From Bidens hawaiensis (taxonomy: Eukaryota; Streptophyta; Magnoliopsida; Asterales; Asteraceae), in contig JAIQDT010001094.1 in the NCBI GenBank assembly GCA_021521415.1, positions 62,001 through 126,000 of the forward strand: DNA of 64,000 nt, in the 5' to 3' direction. Of this stretch, positions 45,909-57,597 are shown one piece after another; the first letter of the stretch is position 1, and every line of letters starts with the position of its first letter. Under the pieces are notes generated by a model. It was not told the DNA's origin. It saw nothing but the letters and a program-made list of their open reading frames with translations, and did not search any database. The position numbers were made by a program, and so were the translations under genes.

Positions 45909-46807
45909 ACCACTATCCAGATAACTTTCTTGAAACAAATTATAAAACCATGTTTTCATAATCACCTCAGTAACCACCATTGAATCCGACGAAATGCACT
46001 TGATACCTCGTTCTTAGTTGCAGAAACCCTAAACTAAGGAAGATCTGAACTGTTTTTATTAGAAAATCACGATCTAGAAATGGTGGTGGTAACCTAGTGA
46101 AGTGTGAACCGATTTCCATTTTTAAAATTAAGAACCGGTGATGGCACCATCTAGAAACACTTTACCCTATGTTGTGATGGTGCGACTTGCTTGATTTTCA
46201 AGTCCAGGAACCGTGGTATAATAGCACCTTAACTAAATAAATCCCAAATTTTATTAACCAAAGAAAACTAACGCAAAAACTTGATTACAACTCTTGCCAT
46301 AGCTCACTCGGTATATCTAGATTAACCTACACACGTTATACTCCAACTACGATTGCTAAATTACTAACACTTTAAATAATATTCAAATCACTAGGTTAGG
46401 ATAATTAGCAAACTTGTTATATCCAAACTCTACTGCCTATTCAAATCACTTTAAATAAGTTTCGGTATCATTATTTGTGGCCCAAGGTTCGGTAACTAGT
46501 AAACAAATTTCTCTTTAATTAAATCAAATTTGCATTTTATTTATTTATTTATTTTTGTAGATGAGATTTACTTGACAAATGGGTATCTTGATATGGAAAT
46601 AGATTGGATTCCTGGAATGGAAGGAATTTTTTGAAGGATCTACCTAATCAGTTGGTACTTGACACAAAACAAAGATTTGCTATAGCTTATGGAAGGAAGA
46701 ACCCGAGTGTGTTCACTGGCTAAACTCCAAGGAACCGAGGTATGTCGTGTATGTAAACTTTGGAAGTTTGACGGTGATGTCAGTACATGATCTGGTAGAA
46801 TTTGGGA

Positions 46808-46828
46808 GGGGGGGGGGGGGGGGGGGGG
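46808..46828. repeat. homopolymer G21
   Basis: Twenty-one G within the copy 4 exon remnant, where the intact relatives read GGGTGGGG. Confidence 0.9.
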
Positions 46829-47117
46829 CTTGTTAACAATAACCATTTTTTTCTTTGGATTATACACGTCGATTTAGACTAATCGTAGACAAATGTGCAA
46901 GGAATGGGAGGTTGGCATGGAGATCAGGAGGAACACGAAAAGGGATGAAGCGGGGAAACTTGTGAGAGGGCGTTGATGGATGGGTCAGAGGGTGAAAGAA
47001 TAAGGAGGAAAGCTTTGGAGTGGAATAAACTAGCCGAAATGCAGCTAGTTCTAACGAATCATCTCATTTGGGCATGGAGAACCTTGTCAATGAAATCATC
47101 AAGTTATCAAGAAGCTA

Positions 47118-47910
47118 AATTTTGTTTTCTATATGTCATAACATTAATAAAAATAATAGGTTACACAAATAGTCTTCTGCTCTTAACTTTCACAAATTAA
47201 TCTTATTGTTCCCATTGGTAACAGTGTCATCACCTTTTCTGTTCATGCGACGGGCAACCATCTAAATTTGGCATTAACACACCCACAAGTATAAACATCC
47301 ATTTTTCGGGTTTAATATGTAAATGTTAATGCTCGTGTTAAAGGTGTTATTAGCATTGAAGGTACAATACACTTGTATGAGTGTTGAATATTTGGGGTGT
47401 TACGAAATGAGTGTAATCTTAGTCTTTTTCTTCCTCTTATTAAATCACCTTATACAAAGCATATAGTAATTTAGATTGCTACCTTATAACTACATATAAA
47501 CATTGATTGAATCTTGGTGCCATACGAAGGCTATTGGTTCATTTGACGGTGTACAACTAAACCACATTTTTATTTTATTTTAAATCATTTCCTTTTTGTT
47601 TATTTTTTTATTTTAAATTATTTTATGTTATGTTTCTAGGACCAACCGAATTCGCATTAACATAAACAAAACCGATCCAGTTCGTATCGCAACAAACATC
47701 GTTTTAAATATATTATATGTTATATTATAAGCTATCTCAGTATTCTTAACTTCTACTAGTTTAATTTTTAATTTAGTATCACAACCGTAACAAAATTAAC
47801 CGATGTCAAACGAATTCGTATCGTATCCGGATGGTTTTGTATAAGCTTTGGCCCCTTCCGTTCTTCGAATAAAATCACTTTCCTTAATAATCCTTGAAAA
47901 TCTTGTAACA
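47118..47910. other. intergenic between UGT copy 4 and the BTB gene
   Basis: AT-rich, no gene recognised. The last ~150 bp should hold the promoter and leader of the BTB gene; no clear TATA box. Confidence 0.5.
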
Positions 47911-47919
47911 ATGAATTGA
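47911..47919 (+). promoter_or_regulatory. two-codon upstream ORF
   Basis: ATG AAT TGA lies 12 bp before the main ATG at 47931. If the transcript starts upstream of it, this minimal uORF could lower translation. Inference only. Confidence 0.3.
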
Positions 47920-47930
47920 AACCTGTATTA

Positions 47931-50900
47931 ATGGAAACACAATCAAACCAAAACCCTAACACCAATATTAATAATCACCGGCGACGATCCTACGGCACAG
48001 CCACATCGACGGCGGAAATGGAGCCACAACATCACCGGACCACCGGCGAACTGCCGGCACTCGATTGCAACCTGACTTCTCTATGCGATCATATTCAATT
48101 GGAAGGATTTAATAATGGATCGTTTTCGGATGTAATCGTACAGGCCATGGGCGCTACGTATCATCTTCACCGTTTAATTCTCTCTCGAAGCTCTTACTTT
48201 AGGTTCATTTCAGTTATTATTGTTATGCACAATTGCATTAGTTCTAGGTTTCAATTAGCGTATTTAATAATTTTGTATGCTGAATAGGTCTAGTTTCAGA
48301 AATTAGGGGAATTTGCAAGTTTTGATAATTAGGGTTTTTTCATCAAGTGTTTATATTTTGTTTATGAAGTGTTTTGCGGGAAGTTCGTTTATGTTTGTTT
48401 GTTTAATAAATAATGTACTTGAAAAAGGAATTTCATGTGATTAAGTGAATCTGTGAATGAGTGAACATGAACAGAGGCTGTGTTTGGTCGGTTGTGTTCG
48501 TGAATGTTTGATAATGTGTTTGTTTATTAAAGGTTTTGACTTTTGACTTTTGTTTCACATGACATATTTATATAATTGGGGCTGTAAACAAACTACTTGC
48601 GGGAAGTTTTTTTATGTTCGTTCATTTAATAAATGAACGGACATGAACAAGGAATTCCGTTCGCTTAACTAAATGAACGGACATGAAGAGAGGCTATGCT
48701 CATTCAATTGTGTTCTTGAATGTTCGATAATATGTTTGTTCAGTAAAGGTTTTTAATACTTTTTAATGACTTTTCTAATGTTATTGTATAGTTTTAAGCA
48801 AGTTTATTAATTATAAAACAAAAAAAGATATGAGTATTATGTGATTAATTTATACGTAATGTTAACATGTGAATATGAATGTTAAAAAAAAACACAAACA
48901 TGGTAGCCGGAGCGAACCATTGACAATGACCGTTCTCGGTTAGCCAAATACAATAAAACATTGTTTGTGTTCGTTTCGTTTGTGTTCATGAAGCGTTCAC
49001 AAGCAGGTTCATATTTTTTTAAATGAAAGTGCATGAACAAGAAATTTTGTCCGGTTAGGTGTTCGTGAACCGTTCGTTTGTCTGATATAAGCTTAGAGAA
49101 GGAACATGAACAAGACCTTGTTCAGTTTGTTTGCAAACCTAAATATAATCAAGGTGGCCTTTATTGTGTTCTGTAGGAACATGCTTCATGGACCATGGAA
49201 AGATGCAAATACACCGGTTTTGACCTTGCATGTGGACGACAACAATGTTAACAGAGAGGCCATTGCTATAGCCTTGGCATACCTTTATGGATATTACCCT
49301 AAACTTGATAACAATAATGCATTCCGTGTTCTTGCTGCTGCATCTTTCCTTGATCTTCAGGTATCCCTATTTGTAAACTGCTCATTGTTCCTGCGTATGA
49401 TTTAATCGTGTACACCTTTGTTGCAGGATTTATGTGAAATTTGCACCGACTTCATTATATCTGAACTCTGGACTACAAACTTCCTAGAATATCAGGTTTG
49501 AGGACAATGCTTGTTAGTACTGTTTATGTGCTATCATAAGATTCACATCTTTCAATGTTTATATTTGAATGCATTTTATGTTTACTATAGATGTTTGCTG
49601 AGGGCCAAGATTATGGCGAACATGGAGAGCGTGTTAGAAAAGCTTGTTGGGGATATCTTTGTCAAAGCGGGGCCATGGAGTTGAAAGAAGTAAGAAACAT
49701 ATCTCTTCACTTTGCAGCCCAGTTAAAGTATATGGTCTGATTTGTGTATTATATATGTTAATATTTCTGATTGTGTTTACTGATAGGTGCTTCCAAAACT
49801 TTCCTCACAAGCATTGCACGCTTTACTGACCTCTGATGAACTATGGGTCCCTAGTGAAGAAAACAGGTAAGGGACATTATATTCAAAAAGTAGATTGTTA
49901 TCAAAGCAATATGTGAGTATTTGAACATTATCATTTTATAAAGGTTTGAACTGGCATTGTACATCCTCCTCACAAAAGGTGCATTTAGCAAGACACAACC
50001 TTTAGAACAAGTCGGTTTTGCTAAAGCGAAAGGGAAGAGTTTGGCCAGTGGAGTCAATGGTCAAACAACATCATCTGAATTAGCCTGTCTGAGTTTGAAA
50101 GACAATAAAGAAGGCCGTGACACCGCTCAAACCATCTTAGTTGAGCTTGCAGACCAGGTAGTTCATTCCCAAACACAAGTACAAGATTCCGTAACCACCA
50201 ATAAGTCAAACATCGAGTTAAAGAGTCAATGCAACAGTGCACAGACCACAACCACTAGTGCAAGTGAGAATAATAACTACTCTTCTTCATATCAAGACAT
50301 GACAACTGGCGGTGACATGACGGCAATGGAAGGGCCATCTGAAGAGGATCCATGCTATCAATTGAATAATAATAACTGGCTCGGTGGGGGCCAAAGATTT
50401 GGTAATGATGGCATGTCAAATGAATGGGGAAGATGTGGCATGCCTATGTCATGGGGTGGAAGAATTGTTGGCAGAAGGGAATATAAAACATATGCTAAAG
50501 GGATTTGTGAGTTGAATGGTGATGACTATGACACATTTGTTGATATCTTTGAAGGCGGTTCTCTTTTATATTGTAATATGAGTTTTGTGGCCCTTTTAAA
50601 TGTGCGGAAGCAGTTAGAAGAATTAGGCTTCCCTTGCAAATCTGTTAATGATGCTCTCTGGCTTCAGGTTTCAAACTAACTTATTAATTTTTTGTCATTA
50701 AATTTACGGTAGTTCTAAAAATTTACATGCTTTTATGACTTTATGTTATCTTGTGGCTTGCAGACACTTTTGAGTCAACGAGTGCAGGAGATTGCAGCTG
50801 ACACGTGCAAATGTTGTTGTCTTGTAAGTATGGCTTGTCAATGTAGGCCACAATACGGATTTGCACGCACAGGTTATTACATGCAAGATCATGATCAAAA

Positions 50901-52353
50901 TACTGGAGCTACAGATGTGTATGTTACTGATGCATCTCAAGGTGAAGTAAATGGACTATTTCGCCCTGTACGCGTACATGTGCGGGGACCTATCGATGGG
51001 CTAGCGGGTATTGGACGTGGGTCCACTTATGTACCTGCAACTGCGTGGCCTCCAACCCGTCTTGTGTTTTCTCGTGTCCCGCTTAATATGGGGAATAGAA
51101 ATTGTCAGCAGTCTCTTGGTAATGATGATTCTGAAAATAGAGTTGACCATAACGGGGAGCATGGTGGTGATGGGTTGACTGCTTTGGTTGGACTTAGTCA
51201 AGGTAGTAACACGGATGAAGCTGGGTGTTCAGTTGCAGGCCCAAGTAGTAGTGGTGTGCCCGTGCAGATGATGGATTCATCTGACAATGATACCACGGTT
51301 GAATGGGATAAGGAAAGTAGTTCTATTTTGTTGGATATGAAGACCCCTTTAAGTCATTTTCCTCCTTTCCGCTTTTCGTAAGTCAATAATTGTTTTTCAT
51401 TTAAATATTTTATTTACTATTTTCAAATACCTTTTTTTTGTTGCATAGGGTTGAATTTCAAGAGGTTCACCGACTTAATGATGGTCAAGTTAAACACTCT
51501 CCAGAGTATTTCTATGCTGGTTCCTTGTGGAAGGTATGTTTGTTATATATATTCTTTGTGTAAAATATTGCAGAAGTTTTTAGACATTTTTCTTTTTTGG
51601 TTACCAAATTGGTTGTGTATAGGTAAGTGTTCAGGCTTTTAATGATGAAGATCCTCAAGGACGTCGAACTCTTGGTAATTTTCTGTCTAGTTCAATAATT
51701 TTACTTTTATAACTGCAGTGTTTAGTGCCCATATATATTAAACAAGTTCTATAATTTAATTTCAATTTTAATTTTCAGGACTGTTTCTTCACAGAAGGAA
51801 GGCAGAGATACCTGAATACCTTAGAAAGGTTGGTTATAATAAAATAATGTGTTAATCATTAATCAACTTATGACTAAGCTAACATAAATCTTATTATGTG
51901 TCTTTTCAGGTTCATATGTATGTGGATGCTCGCGAAAAGGTTACTGCTCGTTATCAGGTAAAAGTTCAAGTAAAATAATACCAAAAGGGTTCCTTTTCTC
52001 AATGAGTATTAGAGGTAGCAAATTGGGCTGGTCGAGTGGGTTGGCTAATGGGTCAAAGTGTGGTGGGTCATGTTGACCCCTGAACAATGTCAAAATAGAA
52101 AGAACATTTGGTAACATAACCTATATTGTATTTTTAGGCTGTAATGACTAATGACAGTTTTTATAAATATTTGCAGTTAATCTGTCCGTCAAAAAGAGAG
52201 GTGATGGTGTTTGGGAACTTCAAACAACCAGGAACCTTGCTGCCAAAAGCTCCAAAAGGATGGGGTTGGCGTACCGCTTTATATTTTGATGAGCTTGGAA
52301 CCCATTTACAAAATGGGGCCTTGAGAATTGCTGCTGTAGTGCAACTTATATAG
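47931..52353 (+). CDS. BTB/POZ domain protein, plant germ-cell-less-like
   Basis: Twelve exons: 47931-48202, 49177-49360, 49427-49495, 49591-49689, 49787-49866, 49944-50667, 50764-51377, 51449-51533, 51623-51674, 51779-51828, 51910-51957, 52177-52353. All are GT-AG and in phase, giving 817 codons without lesion. The BTB fold starts near residue 62 (GSFSDVIVQAMGATYHLHR) and continues through NMLHGPWKD and AIALAYLYGYYPK; a BACK-like helical part follows (DLCEICTDFIISELW). The middle is low-complexity (QNSSG-rich). The C-terminal half has EFQEVHRLNDGQVKHSPEYF and YAGSLWKVSVQAF, as in germ-cell-less proteins. BTB proteins often recruit targets to CUL3 ubiquitin ligases, and animal GCL is nuclear-envelope linked; the plant role is not established. 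Confidence 0.9.
48370..49090. repeat. GTTCG-word repeat, copy 3, tandemly duplicated in BTB intron 1
   Basis: Within intron 48203-49176. Two ~160-bp blocks (48373-48530 and 48600-48750) each run from GCGGGAAGTT through GAACA-AGGAATT to GTTTGTT-A-TAAAGG, showing a tandem duplication. The second follows GGGGCTGTAAACAAAC, a degenerate hAT-like end. More GTTCGTTTGTG words lie at 48965-49085. Confidence 0.65.
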
Positions 52354-52562
52354 ATTTATTATAGTCTTGTTAGTATTATAATATGTAATCATTGGTTATT
52401 AAGAAACTGTTACATGTAACTTGATAATTTTACACCTTATATGGTTATTGTCTATTCGCATTGGCCTTTTACATCTTTTTGTTGATATCTAGGTTATTTA
52501 AACAATCATTACAAAACAAAATCAATCTTAGATAAACCAATCTTAAACATAGAAGATAAGAA

Positions 52563-52826
52563 TAGGGATGCAACAGAGCTTGAACCTCAAATAAAGCTCA
52601 TTCAAGTTCGAGCCTTGACATGGGGAGATCAATTAGGCTAGTCGAGCCTTAACGAGCCTAGTGCATTTATAAGTGCTTCTATGTATTAATTTCAGTCTGC
52701 ACACTCAAGCTTTGAGTCATTTATGGTACTGCAGCACAGGCTCAAGGTGATGGGCCCAAGCCAAACTCCAGCTCTCAGCCAAGCTCAAGCCTAGTTGAGC
52801 TTAGGTTTGGCTCGTTTACATCCCTA
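52563..52826. mobile_element. GAGCTTG-word hAT-like element
   Basis: 264 bp, ends TAGGGATGCAACAGAGC and GGCTCGTTTACATCCCTA. Words of the GAGCC/GGCTC kind fill both sides, as in the element at 9053. Flanking octamers GATAAGAA and GCATAGAA agree at 5 of 8. Confidence 0.6.
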
Positions 52827-53000
52827 GCATAGAACAAAGTAAACCCATTTTATTATCAGTGAGCAGAATGTCATTAAAACCAAAAAAACAGAAACACTTT
52901 GCAATGCCATAAAAGGAACAATAGATAACCATGCAACTCAAAATAACAAAGGGTTTTCCAAAATAACATTGTTCTGGTTGAAATTGAAATTAAACTAACA

Positions 53001-56000
53001 TCACTCTTGAGGGGTCTTCATACTTTCAAAGCTATTTATGATGTCATCATTGTGAATCTTGCAATGAACTTCACTCTCTATATAAGTGACCAAACGATCG
53101 TTCAACAACTCGTCACTAACCTTATTCTTCAGTTCTTTCTTCACAAAACTCAAACCCGAAAAAGCTCTCTCAACACTAGCAGTCGCAACCGGAAGGATCA
53201 ACACCAATTTAATAAGCAGATACACTTCATGTTTTTTCACCTCCACAAGCTTCTTAGAGAGCTCTTTAACATCTTTTAATCCCATAATTATTTCATCTTT
53301 CCGCACGTCATTAATGTAGTTGTCGAGTTGATCATTGAGATGACACAAATCAGCACTTGAAAACTCATCAGGATATAACCCTGCAAGTCTAACCAACTTC
53401 AACTTATCAAAGGAACAAAAGGAATCAACGGGGCTTAAACCGCCCATACAAACAAGAACCTCCATAACTACCTCATCAAACCGACTGTTGAGTTCTTGAA
53501 GGTGTAGGTCAATTATTGCAAAAAACACATCAACTTGATAATGATGAAGGTTGGTTTCGGTTGGCTTTTTGTGTCTATCTTTAAACCGAGGGGTATGCAC
53601 GTCTTCCATATTTAGAACTTCGATGTCGTTTTTGTTGCAAAACAAAACAACCGAGCTTAAGAGAGTTTCCCATCCTTCATCTCTTATTATTTGCAATCGT
53701 TCCTTAACCGACTTCACAAGTGACATTGCACCAACAATATTCTCATCTTTTTTCTGCAAAACAATGCTCAATTCATTTGTAACCTCAAATACTGTCTTCA
53801 TCAAATGTGCCGAGAACACAAAGTCAAAATTCTCGATAGTGTCAAGCGTATCTCTCCTAAGATGACTATATCCGATTCTATCATAATGTAGAGGTGAAAA
53901 CGGAGTCTCGTTCACAACCTCGTCAAGTATGTCAAGTATCACAGGATAAAACTCGATGAAATTCAAAACCAACTTATAAGGCTCCCAACATTTAACCTTA
54001 TGAAGTAAAGAAAAGTTGTTTTCGATTTTTAAATCGTCAAAAGCTTGTGTAACTTTCTGGAACTGACTTTCTTTCAGCATGCCATTTTCCTTAAACGAAA
54101 CTAGAACCACATTTAACAAATCTTCAAGATAGATAAATAACCAAATAACATGCTTATTTTTTTGTTGGGTAATCTCAGCAAGTGTTTGTTCAAGATTATT
54201 AGCAAAACAATGAACGTGATAAGCCGATCACGTGTCTTTCTTGATTAACGTTCGAAGACCACTAAAGTCACCAACCAGATTACTAACTCCATTATAACCT
54301 TGCCCGCAAATAATAAACCGGCTTAACGAATGCTTCTCTAGCAAAGCATAAACTGCGTTTTTCAAAGATGAATCCGTCCTATCCTCCATGACATTCATGA
54401 TACCAAGAAACCTCTCTTATCACATCTCCTGTTTTATCAACATACCTCACACACATCAAGATCGGATAGTTTTCTTCGTAACCAGAATAAGTATCCACCA
54501 ATATGGCAAAATAGTCGCCACCAATGTCTTTCACAATGGATTTTGTTGTTTCTTTTGAACATGTGCGAATCAGATCTCTTTCGATTAATGGAACTTTCTT
54601 GATTACATCATCATTAATATTCTCATCATATGCGGATAACATTTCTAGAAGCCCAACAACATCACCTTTGTCGGTTGGTCCGGGAAACCCTTCACCTTGT
54701 GGTTCCACTCCTTCGTCTAACAGGAACCTAATACAAAGAAGAGGGGCGACTAGTGGATGTCGGGACTGTTTGATACTTAAGTAAGAGGTCAATACCGATA
54801 AACTAGTAAACTGTCTATGAAAAATGCGAGCAAATGAGCCTGCATTTTCCAAATATTGCAAATCAGTACTGTCATCTGAATCACTCAGTGTTTCCATTTC
54901 AGTTTCTTGAGTTTGGTTGTCAAGATCATTGTTAGAGTGAGTTGAGGATGAAGCATCTTCCCCCTTTGTCTTCGTAACGAACTCATCAAGTGTCCCCTGC
55001 TTCTGTTTCTTCTTTTTTGATGAATCATTGTCATTCGTGTTCATTGTCTGGTAAATATTAAGACATATACAGGTTTAGAAAGAAATGAGGACTACAACTT
55101 TTTTTTTTAAATATAAATATAATCTTGTATTTTATTTATTTTTTTGGTGCATATCATAGGTGATATTATAAAAACTAGGTAATAGGACCACGCGTTACGG
55201 AAAAGCCATTTAACGGTACAAAAACAGCTGTAAAAACATTGAACCACACACGCGCATAAGCGTGTTAACTCGGGCGTTGCGGCACGTTCAAACTTAAAAT
55301 AACAAAATTTAGTCCAAAGCGTAACGCACTACCGTAGAAAAGAATAACCAAGTCGTGATGGTAAAAAACCTTATGAGGGGGATACTTGTTAACTTGGTAA
55401 ATTTAATTAAAGTGGAAAGAGACACATTGTAAGTTTGAGATGGGCTATTATGTAAAATAAAAAACATGCAATAAGTGTTTGTACAAAAAGAAGAAATACT
55501 TATAAAATTTGAATTGTAAGTTTGCCTCACATAAAAAAGTTGCAAAATTTTATAAAGTTATATTAATAAACTGTATGCTAATCAAACATTACATCAAAAT
55601 AGAAGCCAAGCAGGCAACAAGTTACGCTTCTAGCCCTTCTGATAGCAAAACTAAGTTTGCAAATCACTTAAGCTTGTTTTATGTATGATTATTGTCGGTT
55701 TTCGATTATAACCGGTTACGGTTCCTAACCGGTTTTTGAGTGAAAAACCCCTAAGATATGTAATCAGTTCAGTTCGGTTATTAACCGGTTAACCCGATAA
55801 TAAGCTATTGAAATTAACCTTATTAACACTAGCCTACGTTCAGTTAACCAGTTACAAACTGGTACTAACCGGTTTCAGTACGGTTCGGTTAACCGGTTAG
55901 GATTTGGTTTAGTCAGTTAGTTAGAAATTTGTTTTATGAATGCTTAACTACCTTAACGTTAAATATTAGTTAGTTCCGGCTTTGATTTTGTGACTTGGTA

Positions 56001-56130
56001 AACTACAATAAACAAAATGCATGCTTAAGTCACATAAAATCTTTACATAGAAATGGAGAATGTTTGTTTACCTGCTGATTTTACAGAGAGAATCGGAGAA
56101 GACGGCAACAAATGAAATGAAATGGTGAAA
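53001..56130 (-). pseudogene. ZMYM1-like, hAT-transposase-derived gene, broken
   Basis: The minus-strand coding region runs from ATG 55044 to 53001. The N-terminal part is Lys/Ser-rich (SSKKKKQKQGTLDEF), then DUF4371-type sequence (DIGGDYFAILVDTYSG, GQGYNGVSNLVGDFSGL, HVHCFANNLEQTLAE), and finally the hAT dimerisation domain (LPVATASVERAFSGLSFVK). A one-base loss near 54411-54416 shifts the frame, and TGA (complement of 54228-54230) stops it again. A CAG|GTAAAC donor near 56071 and a TTACCAG acceptor at 55048-55050 suggest a non-coding first exon (~56072-56130) and a ~1-kb leader intron, a gene-like layout. No flanking inverted repeats were found. The zinc-finger (TTF/MYM) part is not evident. 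Confidence 0.78.
55690..55935. repeat. AACCGG-word repeat in the ZMYM1-like leader intron
   Basis: Iterates AACCGGTT, CGGTTAACC and GGTTCCTAACCGG, of the same word class as 16546-16781. No terminal repeats seen. Confidence 0.5.
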
Positions 56131-56281
56131 AGTGAAAACCAACCAAGCTAGGTCAAATAGTAACAGTGGTAAATCTTCTCAGTTTTCAACATGGAATTTA
56201 AAAGGTTTTGGGCTTTTTGTCAATTTTGGGCCTTTGGAGAAACGTCCAACAGTTTTGCTGCTTTTTTTTTTTTTTTTTTTT

Positions 56282-57588
56282 GATAAAATGACAAAAGACT
56301 TCCTTTATGTTTGACTTGATTTTCATTAGACATCCTTTAAATGAAAGAAATAGCAAAAGACATACATCATGTTTCAAATCCCTTTCACGTTACGTCCTTT
56401 GACACTAACCTGGTTAATTTTTCTCGTTAAATCTAGACATGTGCAAGGCATGTGAGGGTAGTATTGTAATTTTACAATTTATTTAATACTTAAAGTAAAA
56501 TGGTATATTTATCGATAAAAATATAATTCTCCCAAACTCTCTCTCTCTCTACTTCCTTTCCATCTCTACACCACATATTCCACCGGACCACCACCACCAC
56601 TGCACCACCACACATGCAAACACCTATGACGGTGGTTCCCGAAACCCAACTGTTTTACTGGAGGATGAAACTAGATTTCCGGCAACACAGATCCCACCAC
56701 TGCCACCACCTCGTTCTGCCACCAACCAACCTCCAGCAACCACCACCATCTACGCCTATCACCACCACTACGCCTATTACAACCACCCTATAGATCCAGA
56801 TCCGTGAAGATTCAGTTTGTTTGTGTCGGAGACTTGGCAGGTTTATTGTTTTGCGATGGTAACCATTCATAAGATATTAAGGACGACGATGGCAACCACG
56901 GCCTCCCCTGCATCTCAATCAGATCTAGGGTTTGTCTTCTTTTTGTATGACGACTCAAAACAAATGATTTATGAGATAAAATTAGGGGGTTTAAGTAAAA
57001 TCGAGCCATGGTACTATTGAAGGTGAAGGATTAGGAGTGATATGAAGAGTGGACAGTGCTTTGAATGAGATAAGTTTGGGTTTGTGTTGCAGACGAGGGA
57101 TGAAATCTGGAGGTGATTCGAGACACCATTTATTGGAATTGATTTAAATAGGGAGAGGTTGTGTAGGAGCTGATAGTGTTGGTCACTGTGTTGTTGCGGA
57201 GACAGTGGTGATAGGCGGAGGCGCCGGTGGTTAGCCAGAGACGATGGTGATAGGCGGAGGCGCCGGTGGTTAGCCGAAGACGGTGGAAGTTTCCAAAGAC
57301 AAGGGTGGTCGGTGAAAGAGAGTTCGGTGAGAGAGAGTTTGAGAGAAAGAGTTATATATATTTTTATTATTTTACTTTTAAGTATTAAATAAATTGTAAA
57401 ATTACAATACTACCCTCACATGCCTTGCACATGATAATATTTAACGAAAAAAATTAACTTGGTTAGTATCAAAGGACGTAACGTGAAAGGAATTTGAAAC
57501 ATGAGTTATCCCTTTTGCTATTTCTTTCATTAAAGAACGTCTAATGAAAATCAGGTCATACGTAAAGGACGTCTTTTGCCATTTTGTC
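56282..57588. mobile_element. MULE-like element with ~290-bp inverted repeats
   Basis: The left arm (from GATAAAATGACAAAAGAC) and right arm (ending GTCTTTTGCCATTTTGTC) are complementary for ~250-290 bp with few differences, including GTGCAAGGCATGTGAGGGTA. The insertion lies in a poly-T stretch: T20 on the left (56262-56281) and exactly nine T on the right (57589-57597), fitting a 9-bp target duplication as in Mutator-like elements. The interior (56580-57330) is CCACCACC/GGTGG-rich and may include captured gene pieces, but I recognise none. No transposase. Confidence 0.7.
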
Positions 57589-57597
57589 TTTTTTTTT

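Larger units (their letters stand above)
45358..47117 (+). pseudogene. UGT85-type pseudogene, copy 4 (intron and exon 2 only)
   Basis: 45358-46559 is intron sequence matching that of the intact gene. Exon 2 remnant 46560-47117 starts at the usual acceptor (TTTTTGTAG) with TNGYLDMEIDWIPGME, loses one base at 46630, then lacks ~180 bp. It resumes CYSLWKEEPECVHWLNSKEP and runs into G21 (46808-46828). It lacks the whole PSPG box, jumping from FFLWIIH to NRRQMCKEWEVGME. The end LEWNK...EIIKLS is recognisable. Exon 1 is missing. Confidence 0.88.

Noticed and set aside
53007..53865. Plus-strand frames opposite the ZMYM1-like gene
   Set aside because: Antisense shadows of a recognised hAT-type coding region.
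55165..55340. Helitron end near ACTAGGTAATAGGACCACGCG
   Set aside because: CTAG and a CG-rich stretch are present, but the hairpin does not pair well and no partner end was found.
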